DNA from: Mycolicibacter kumamotonensis
GTDB taxonomy: Bacteria > Actinomycetota > Actinomycetes > Mycobacteriales > Mycobacteriaceae
Direction of reading: 5' to 3'
Assembly: GCF_002086285.1 (NCBI RefSeq)
Contig: NZ_MVHU01000037.1
Coordinates: 1-43,576 of the forward strand
Length of the DNA stretch: 43,576 nt
Shown: in pieces, positions 23,714-29,886 of the stretch
Layout of the letters: every line of letters starts with the position of its first letter
Position numbering within the stretch: the stretch's first letter is position 1
Position numbers and translations under genes: made by a program
Notes under the pieces: model-generated
What the model saw: only the letters and a program-made list of their open reading frames with translations
Told to the model about the DNA's origin: nothing
Databases searched by the model: none

Positions 23714-25534
23714 CTAGCCCAGACGCTGCTTGAGGGCGTCGAACTCGTCGCGCAGGCCGGTGGGCAGCTGGTCGCCGATGAACTCGAACCACTCCTCGAT
23801 CAGCGGCAACTCGGCACGCCACTCGTCGGCGTCGACGGCCAGCGCCTGCTCCACATCGGCGGGGTCGACGTCCAGCCCGGCCAGCTCCAGATCCGAGGCG
23901 TGCGGCACGGTGCCGATCGGCGTGGACTCACCGAAGCCCTTGCCCTCGACCCGGTCGATGATCCACTTGAGCACCCGGCTGTTCTCGCCGAAGCCCGGCC
24001 ACAGGAAGCGGCCGTCCTCACCGCGGCGGAACCAGTTGACGAAGAACACCTTCGGCAGCTTGGACTCGTCGGAGTTCTTGCCGATGTCGATCCAGTGCTG
24101 CATGTAGTGGCCGGCGCTGTAGCCGATGAACGGCAGCATCGCCATCGGGTCCCGACGGACCTTGCCCACTGTGCCCTCGGCGGCGGCGGTCTGCTCGGAA
24201 CCCATTGTGGCGCCGATGAACACACCGTGCTGCCAGTCGCGGGCCTCGCTCACCAGCGGAACGGTGGTCTTGCGACGCGCACCGAACAGGATCGCCGAGA
24301 TCGGCACACCGGCCGGGTCGTCCCACTCGGGGGCCAGGATCGGGCACTGCGACATCGGGGTGCAGTACCGCGAGTTCGGGTGCGCGGCAGGGGTACCCGA
24401 CTCCGGCGTCCAGTCGTTGCCCTTCCAGTCGGTGAGGTGCTCCGGGGTCTCGCCGTCGATGCCCTCCCACCAGATGTCGTTGTCGTCGGTGCGGGCGACG
24501 TTGGTGTAGATGGTGTTGCCGGCCTCGACGGTCTTCATCGCGTTCGGATTGGAGCTGGAGGAGGTGCCCGGCGCCACCCCGAAGAAGCCGGCCTCCGGGT
24601 TGACCGCGTAGAGCCGGCCGTCCTTGCCGAACCGCATCCAGGCGATGTCGTCGCCGAGCGTCTCCGCGCGCCAGCCCGGGATCGTCGGCTGGATCATCGC
24701 CAGGTTGGTCTTGCCGCAGGCCGACGGGAAGGCGGCCGCGATGTAGTAGGCCTTGTTCTCCGGCGAGATCAACTTGAGGATCAGCATGTGCTCGGCCAGC
24801 CAGCCCTCGTCGTGGGCCATCGCCGAGGCGATCCGCAGCGCGTAGCACTTCTTGCCCAGCAGCGCGTTGCCGCCGTAGCCGGAGCCGTAGCTCCAGATCT
24901 CCCGGGTCTCCGGGAAGTGGGTGATGTACTTCTCCTCATTGCACGGCCACGGCACGTCCTGCTGGCCCGCGGCCAGCGGTGCGCCCACCGAGTGCAGGCC
25001 CTTGACGAAGGCGCCCTCGGTGCCGAGCTTCTCCAGCGCCGCGGTGCCCATCCGGGTCATGATCTTCATCGAGGCCACCACGTAGGCCGAGTCGGTGATC
25101 TCCACGCCGAGCTTCGGGTCCTCAGCACCCAGCGGTCCCATGCAGAACGGCACCACATACATCGTGCGACCACGCATGCAACCCCGGTACAGCTCGGTCA
25201 TGGTGGCCCGCATCTCGTCGGGGTCCATCCAGTTGTTGGTGGGGCCGGCGCCCTCTTTGGTGCGGGTGCAGATGAAGGTCCTGGACTCGACCCGGGCCAC
25301 ATCGGCGGGGTCGGAGAGCGCCAGGTAGGAGTTGGGCTTCTTCGCGTCGTCGAGTTTGACCGCGGTTCCGGCCTCCACCAGTTCGGCCATCAGCCGGTCC
25401 CACTCGGCGTCGGTGCCTTCGGACCACTCCACGCGGTCCGGCTGGGTGAGCTCGGCGACCTCTTGAACCCAGGCCAGCAACCCGCGGTGTTTAGTCGGTG
25501 CGGTGTCCAGACCGGGGATGGTCGCTGAGGTCAT
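23714..25534 (-). CDS. pckA: Phosphoenolpyruvate carboxykinase (GTP)
   Basis: A 606-residue GTP-dependent PEPCK that converts oxaloacetate to phosphoenolpyruvate, the entry to gluconeogenesis during growth on lipids. It is very close to M. tuberculosis PckA (Rv0211, 606 residues) from the first residues (TSATIPGLDTAPT) to the last (DEFDALKQRLG). The family P-loop with the reactive Cys is FPSACGKTN (269-277, Cys273). FFGVAPGTSSSSNPNA, NWFRRGEDG and FLWPGFGENSRVLKW are further conserved nucleotide- and substrate-binding blocks. An AGGAG ribosome site lies 5 nt before the ATG. A promoter with an overlapping palindrome is visible upstream. Its neighbour fadD4 on the same strand supports a lipid-carbon context. 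Confidence 0.97.
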   Translation of the reverse strand: MTSATIPGLDTAPTKHRGLLAWVQEVAELTQPDRVEWSEGTDAEWDRLMAELVEAGTAVKLDDAKKPNSYLALSDPADVARVESRTFICTRTKEGAGPTNNWMDPDEMRATMTELYRGCMRGRTMYVVPFCMGPLGAEDPKLGVEITDSAYVVASMKIMTRMGTAALEKLGTEGAFVKGLHSVGAPLAAGQQDVPWPCNEEKYITHFPETREIWSYGSGYGGNALLGKKCYALRIASAMAHDEGWLAEHMLILKLISPENKAYYIAAAFPSACGKTNLAMIQPTIPGWRAETLGDDIAWMRFGKDGRLYAVNPEAGFFGVAPGTSSSSNPNAMKTVEAGNTIYTNVARTDDNDIWWEGIDGETPEHLTDWKGNDWTPESGTPAAHPNSRYCTPMSQCPILAPEWDDPAGVPISAILFGARRKTTVPLVSEARDWQHGVFIGATMGSEQTAAAEGTVGKVRRDPMAMLPFIGYSAGHYMQHWIDIGKNSDESKLPKVFFVNWFRRGEDGRFLWPGFGENSRVLKWIIDRVEGKGFGESTPIGTVPHASDLELAGLDVDPADVEQALAVDADEWRAELPLIEEWFEFIGDQLPTGLRDEFDALKQRLG

Positions 25535-25598
25535 TGAACTCTCCTGTTGTAACCCGTGTCACTTTGTGGCGTTGCCGCTGATGTGCGACGCAGTCCAC

Positions 25599-25623
25599 CT
25601 CTTATACCTTCATTAGATAAGAG
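25599..25623 (-). promoter_or_regulatory. pckA promoter region with inverted repeat
   Basis: CTCTTAT and ATAAGAG form perfect 7-bp arms 11 nt apart (25599-25623). The left arm overlaps TATAAG on the minus strand (25606-25601), a good -10 that would start transcription near 25595 and give a leader of about 60 nt before pckA. The stretch is distinctly AT-rich for this genome. A repressor on the repeat would cover the -10 and spacer. The regulator is unknown. Confidence 0.5.
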
Positions 25624-25671
25624 ATTACCGCGGGTAGCAGCGCGCAGCGAAGCGGGCGTAGAACCGGCTAG

Positions 25672-27213
25672 TCAGCGGCCGTCTGAGCGGTCTGCGTCGA
25701 GCCTCGCTGAACCGCCCGGGTCATCCGGCGCGCCCAGTTCGGACCGCACCGCCGCCAGCGCCCGCTGCAGCGTCGGCAACTGCCGGTCCCGCACCGCCGC
25801 GGCCCGGGCGCTCGCGGCGGCGTGCTCGCGCAGTTCCCGGTCGAGCGCGGCGATCCGGTCCGCGGCCCGCGTCGCCTCGGTTTCGTTGCGCTCGGCGAGT
25901 TCGGCGGTCAGTGCCGACTCGGCGGCCACCACCCGCAGGGCCACCATCTCCTGCAGCGCCGAACGCAACCCGGCGGTGGCCTCTCCCACCCAGCGGTCGA
26001 GCACCGCCCGGTCGCGCAACAGCCCGCGGATGCGGACCACCCACACCGTGACGGCCACCCCGACGACGACGCACAGCGCCGCACCGGCCGCGGTCAGGCC
26101 CGGGGCCAGGTGGGCGAACACCCGACTCAGCGTCAACGCCACCCCAAGGCCGAACCCGACGCCGAGCAGCGTCATCAGCTGGGTCTCCAGCCGCCGGGAG
26201 GTCAACACCGGAGCCGCGGATTCGACCTGCGGGGCCGGTGGGGTCGTCGCCGCCACATCCCCGGACAGACCCAGCTCCTGGGCCACGTCGGCCAGGTGCT
26301 CGGAGACGCCCTCGTCGACCTCCGCCACCACCTCTTCCAGCCGACTCCGCACGTAGGCCTCGAACTCGGGCAACCTACGCCGGGTCATGCCCGTGGCGTC
26401 CTCGGCGAGTTCGCCGCGCACCGAGGAGCAGCGCTTGCGGGTGAAGTGGGAAAGCTGCACCCTGGCCTGCGCGATGCGGCTGCGCAACGCGATCACCCGC
26501 TCTGATTTCGACATCCGCCGCTGCCGCACCACCTCGTCGCGTTGCTCCTGCAGCAGCGCCACCCGGGCGCGCCGCCCCTCCGCGCGGGCGTCGCGGTCGA
26601 TCCGGTCGGCGTCGGTGCGCAGCTGAAACTCCCAGGACCGCAGCCTGTTTCGCCTTGCTACGTCAGCATCGCCGAGCTGTTTGGTCAGTTCGGCGACCAG
26701 GTCGTCCACCCGCGGGTCGCCCCACTCGGGTGCCGCGGCCGTCCCCACCCACGCCACGTCGCGGTAGCGCGGCGCGTAGTCGGCGAGGGTCTCGCGGGCG
26801 GCTTGCTGCATCTCCCGCCACTGGCGGTGCACGTCGATCTTGGACACCACGCCGATCACCACATCGGTGTGGGCGGCCGCGGCATCGAGCAGCACGCAGT
26901 CCGAGTCGGTCAGCGCCGCAGCCGCCGACACCACGAACACCACCGCCGAGGGCACCTCGCCCGGCGTCAGGTCGGTGGCTTCCACCACGCGCCACTGCGG
27001 CAGCCGGTCGGCCAGTGCCGACGCCACCGCGCTGACCCCGGCCAGCCAGGGGCCGGTCACCATGATGGCGTCGCAGCGCCGCACCGCAGGCGGGCGCACC
27101 CCGGGAGCGATCTCGGCCACCAGCGCGTCCACCGCGGTGGTCGGATCGGGGTCGGTGATCTCGTCGGTGCCGCGGGCGCCGCGGGTCTCTTCGGTGCCGT
27201 CCGGGGCGGTCAT
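25672..27213 (-). CDS. Membrane-associated P-loop/GTPase-like protein (Rv0210-like)
   Basis: A 513-residue protein matching the Rv0210 position. The N-terminal domain resembles a degenerate GTPase: a loop-like VTGPWLAGVSAVASAL (52-67), in which the usual GKS/T is lost, a strand VVFVVSAAAALTDSD, and VVSKIDVHRQW (122-132), where SKID takes the place of NKxD. A long basic, helical middle (about 185-310) is followed by a hydrophobic hairpin (about 345-395, two spans) and a C-terminal Ala/Arg/Glu-rich coiled coil. This order of GTPase, helical bundle, membrane hairpin and helices recalls bacterial dynamin-like proteins, but that is inference. The ATG at 27213 overlaps the upstream stop (ATGA), so translation is coupled. 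It lies downstream of its sister gene and 137 bp upstream of the pckA start. Confidence 0.72.
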   Translation of the reverse strand: MTAPDGTEETRGARGTDEITDPDPTTAVDALVAEIAPGVRPPAVRRCDAIMVTGPWLAGVSAVASALADRLPQWRVVEATDLTPGEVPSAVVFVVSAAAALTDSDCVLLDAAAAHTDVVIGVVSKIDVHRQWREMQQAARETLADYAPRYRDVAWVGTAAAPEWGDPRVDDLVAELTKQLGDADVARRNRLRSWEFQLRTDADRIDRDARAEGRRARVALLQEQRDEVVRQRRMSKSERVIALRSRIAQARVQLSHFTRKRCSSVRGELAEDATGMTRRRLPEFEAYVRSRLEEVVAEVDEGVSEHLADVAQELGLSGDVAATTPPAPQVESAAPVLTSRRLETQLMTLLGVGFGLGVALTLSRVFAHLAPGLTAAGAALCVVVGVAVTVWVVRIRGLLRDRAVLDRWVGEATAGLRSALQEMVALRVVAAESALTAELAERNETEATRAADRIAALDRELREHAAASARAAAVRDRQLPTLQRALAAVRSELGAPDDPGGSARLDADRSDGR

Positions 27214-28178
27214 GAGCGGCTCCGCGTCGCCGCCCACGCCCGCAACGATCCGCGGGTGATGTCGCCGGCGCAGGCACGCTCGGCGATGCCCACCGGTCCA
27301 CGGCGGTAGGTCTGCCACCGGCACGCGCGCCGCAGCACCGGTTCGCCCGGCGGCCGTAGCTCACCGACCGCGGCCTCCGCCGCGGCCATTCGGGCCGCCA
27401 CCGTCGCCTCGCAGGTCAAGAACTCATCGACGCGGCCCGCGAAATCCCGGCCGACCGCCAGCGCCTCCAACCGGGCCACCGCCTCCGAGATCCGCCGGTG
27501 ACGCACCCCCGCGCCCAGCCCGGCCAGGCGCGCGACGAGGCCGTCGACGCCGCTGAGCCGGCGCAGCGTCGTCCGGGCCTGCGTCACGGTGCCGCCCCGC
27601 CGCGCCAGCTCGAGCAGCCGCTCGATCCCGGACAGGTCGACGGTGTCGCACAGCCGCCGGCGCACCGACCGCGGCACACCGTGCGGGCACTCGGCGAACC
27701 GTTCGGCGCAGCTGACGTCGGCGGGCCGCGCAGCGACTCCGCGCAGCGCCGCCCACAACCCCCCGTCGAGCCGACCCAGTGCCGCCAGCGCGAACAGCGC
27801 CGACATCGATTCGGCCGGCGCCCCGGTGGCGGCCGCGACGGCGGTGACGCCGCAGTGCCCGGCCAGATCCGCCTTGTTCAGCACCACCAGCACCGGCCGG
27901 GGTCGTGCCGCCCGCACCGCGGCGGTGTCCTCCGGCTTGACCGCTTCGGCGACCACGTACACCACGGCGTCGGCCGGTGCGCCGGGCCGATCGGCGACGC
28001 ACACCCCGGCGGCGGCCAGCGCTGCCGCAACGGTGCGCCGGCCCACTCCGCGCCGGCCGTGTACCGCAACCTGCAGCGGCGCACCGACGTCCGCGGCGAT
28101 CGACGACAGCCCCGGGTCGGAGATCTCGCCGGCCAGCCGGGTCAGCTCGTCGGCGAAGAGCTGGTGCCCCTGTATCAC
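27210..28178 (-). CDS. Predicted GTP-binding protein (Rv0209-like)
   Basis: A 322-residue protein in the Rv0209 position. HGRRGVGRRTVAAAL (40-54) is a Walker A-like loop in which Arg replaces the normal Lys (GxxxxGRRT). VYVVAEAVKPEDTAAV looks like the segment after switch II, and LVVLNKADLAG (97-107) contains a good NKxD guanine-specificity motif. The remainder is helical and Arg/Ala-rich. Two cysteines near residue 165-172 (CAERFAEC) are notable. I chose the GTG at 28178 because GGGAGG lies 7 nt upstream; the ATGs at 28184 and 28202 are in frame but have poor ribosome-site spacing. Four-base stop/start overlap with the next gene implies the two proteins are made together. The function in M. 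tuberculosis is unknown to me. Confidence 0.72.
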   Translation of the reverse strand: MIQGHQLFADELTRLAGEISDPGLSSIAADVGAPLQVAVHGRRGVGRRTVAAALAAAGVCVADRPGAPADAVVYVVAEAVKPEDTAAVRAARPRPVLVVLNKADLAGHCGVTAVAAATGAPAESMSALFALAALGRLDGGLWAALRGVAARPADVSCAERFAECPHGVPRSVRRRLCDTVDLSGIERLLELARRGGTVTQARTTLRRLSGVDGLVARLAGLGAGVRHRRISEAVARLEALAVGRDFAGRVDEFLTCEATVAARMAAAEAAVGELRPPGEPVLRRACRWQTYRRGPVGIAERACAGDITRGSLRAWAATRSRS

Positions 28179-28324
28179 GACCATGCCTCCCGCATCGCCC
28201 AATCGGCCCGCACCTTCGAGGCCATGGTGTCAGCTGCGCTCTCGGGATGCGAGTCACCACTGCGCTTCGACACCGAGGTAGGCAACTGTTGGGTATCAAT
28301 GTGGACCGCGCCGTGGGTACTCAG

Positions 28325-28348
28325 CAGTCCATGGGCCACCATGGACTG
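28325..28348 (+). promoter_or_regulatory. Perfect inverted repeat spanning the trmB start codon
   Basis: CAGTCCATG and CATGGACTG are perfect 9-bp arms around GGCCAC. The right arm contains the ATG at 28341, and the left arm contains a second, out-of-frame ATG at 28331. In RNA this would be a 9-bp hairpin closing the start codon; in DNA it is a 24-bp palindrome able to bind a dimeric protein. No good ribosome site precedes it. Confidence 0.6.
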
Positions 28349-29114
28349 CATGCATGCGCAGCGCGACGTCGAGACGCGATCAGACGTCGCCGGTATCGAA
28401 GCGCCGGTTCCACGGCGCGCCCGAAACTCCCATGTCCGCTATCGGCACTCCGCGCTCTCGGCCGGCCAGCGCCGGACCTGGGAGCGGCTCTGGCCGCAGC
28501 TCGGCGCCGACGTGGTGGTGCCGGAGGGGCCCGAGGCCCCCGAGCCGCTGGACCCGGGCCGCTGGTTCGGCCGCGCCGCCCCGGTGGTGCTGGAGATCGG
28601 TTGCGGAGCCGGTACCTCGACGGTGGCGATGGCCCGCGCCGAGCCGGATCTGGACGTCATCGCCGTCGAGGTCTACGAGCGCGGGCTGGCGCAGCTGCTC
28701 TGCGCGATCGAACGCGAACAGCTGAGCAACATCCGGCTGTTGCGCGGCGACGGCCTCGACGTGCTGACCTACCTGATCGCGCCGCAGTCGCTGACCGGAG
28801 TCCGGGTGTTCTTCCCTGACCCGTGGCCCAAGGCCCGCCACCACAAGCGGCGGCTGCTGCAGCCGTCCACCATGGCCCTGATCGCGGATCGGCTGCGGCC
28901 CGGCGGGGTGTTGCACGCGGCGACCGACCACGCCGGATACGCCGAACAGATCGCCGAGTCCGGCGACGGCGAGCCCGCCCTGCGCCGGGTGACGGACCCT
29001 GCCACCGGCGCTGGATTACCCATCTCGGTCGACCGGCCCACCACCAAGTACGAAGCCAAGGGCCGCAACGCGGGCAGTGCGATCTCCGAGCTGATCTGGG
29101 AGAAACCGCTGTGA
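28341..29114 (+). CDS. trmB: tRNA (guanine-N7-)-methyltransferase TrmB
   Basis: A 257-residue SAM-dependent enzyme that forms m7G46 in the tRNA variable loop. The SAM loop is LEIGCGAGTST (about residues 79-89). The family signature FFPDPWPKARHHKRRL (about 156-171) is intact, and PTTKYEAKG near the C-terminus is the TxYE-type motif. Match and length agree with M. tuberculosis Rv0208c. The N-terminal 50 residues are variable in this family, so the start is uncertain: ATG 28341 or the in-frame ATG 28350 are both possible, and neither has a clear ribosome site. An inverted repeat covers 28341. The stop overlaps the GTG of the next gene (GTGA), so the NYN-domain protein is translationally coupled. 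Confidence 0.93.
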   Translation: MDCMHAQRDVETRSDVAGIEAPVPRRARNSHVRYRHSALSAGQRRTWERLWPQLGADVVVPEGPEAPEPLDPGRWFGRAAPVVLEIGCGAGTSTVAMARAEPDLDVIAVEVYERGLAQLLCAIEREQLSNIRLLRGDGLDVLTYLIAPQSLTGVRVFFPDPWPKARHHKRRLLQPSTMALIADRLRPGGVLHAATDHAGYAEQIAESGDGEPALRRVTDPATGAGLPISVDRPTTKYEAKGRNAGSAISELIWEKPL

Positions 29115-29806
29115 GCGACACCGTGGCCGAGGTCCCCGGCCCGTCGATGGGCGTCGTCGACGATGCGCTCGTGCAGGGGCCCCCGGTCCGCCGGGTGCTG
29201 CTGGTGTGGGATGCCCCGAATCTGGACATGGGCCTGGGTGCCATCCTGGGGCGGCGTCCGACCGGGGTGGAGCGGCCCCGGTTCGACGCCCTCGGCCGCT
29301 GGCTGCTGAACCGCACCGCCGAGATCTCGGCGAGCCACCCGCAGTGGCCGGTCGAACCCGAGGCCACGGTATTCACCAATATCGCGCCGGGCAGCGCAGA
29401 CGTCGTCCGGCCGTGGGTGGAAGCGTTGCGTAACGTGGGTTTCGCGGTCTTTGCCAAACCGAAGATCGACGAGGACAGTGATGTCGACTCCGACATGCTG
29501 GAACACATCGCGTTGCGGAAGGAGCAGGGACTCGCTGCGCTGGCGGTGGCTTCCGCCGACGGCCAGGCGTTCCGAGAACCACTGGAAGAGCTCGCCGGGC
29601 TCGGCATCGCCGTCTCAGTGCTCGGATTTCGCGAACATGCCAGCTGGGCGCTAGCCTCGGATACCTTGGAGTTTGTCGACCTGGAAGACATTCCTGGTGT
29701 GTTCCGGGAGCGGCTGCCGCGGATCAGCCTGGATTCGCTGCCGGAGCAAGGGGCGTGGTTGCAGCCGTTCCGGCCGCTGAGCTCACTGCTGGCCTCGCGC
29801 GAGTGA
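29111..29806 (+). CDS. NYN/PIN-like domain protein (Rv0207c-like)
   Basis: A 231-residue protein of the NYN (LabA/PIN-like) fold, a family of predicted metal-dependent RNases or nucleases. VLLVWDAPNLDMGLG (about residues 29-43) holds the first conserved Asp pair. KPKIDEDSDVDSDMLEHIAL (about 116-135) supplies the middle acidic cluster, and LAVASADGQAFREPLEELAGLGIAVSVLGF (about 142-171) the last acidic position and typical final strand. The GTG at 29111 overlaps the trmB stop. Coupling with a tRNA-modifying enzyme suggests an RNA-related role, but mmpL3 follows 80 bp later and the order trmB-Rv0207c-mmpL3 is conserved in mycobacteria. The actual substrate is unknown. Confidence 0.83.
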   Translation: MSDTVAEVPGPSMGVVDDALVQGPPVRRVLLVWDAPNLDMGLGAILGRRPTGVERPRFDALGRWLLNRTAEISASHPQWPVEPEATVFTNIAPGSADVVRPWVEALRNVGFAVFAKPKIDEDSDVDSDMLEHIALRKEQGLAALAVASADGQAFREPLEELAGLGIAVSVLGFREHASWALASDTLEFVDLEDIPGVFRERLPRISLDSLPEQGAWLQPFRPLSSLLASRE

Positions 29807-29886
29807 CAACTGGAGAACCTGACAAGGGGCGCGCGGGTCGAATGATGTCTCAACAGACTTTGGTGATTTTAGTGAGGAGCGTATAG

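Noticed and set aside
23624..25528. A 634-codon plus-strand frame opposite pckA.
   Set aside because: The minus strand encodes an unmistakable full-length PckA; the antisense frame is Arg/His/Gly-rich, as expected from GC-rich codon bias.
27498..28340. A long in-frame upstream extension of trmB across the Rv0209-like gene.
   Set aside because: It is antisense to a real gene; the family length of TrmB fits a start near 28341.
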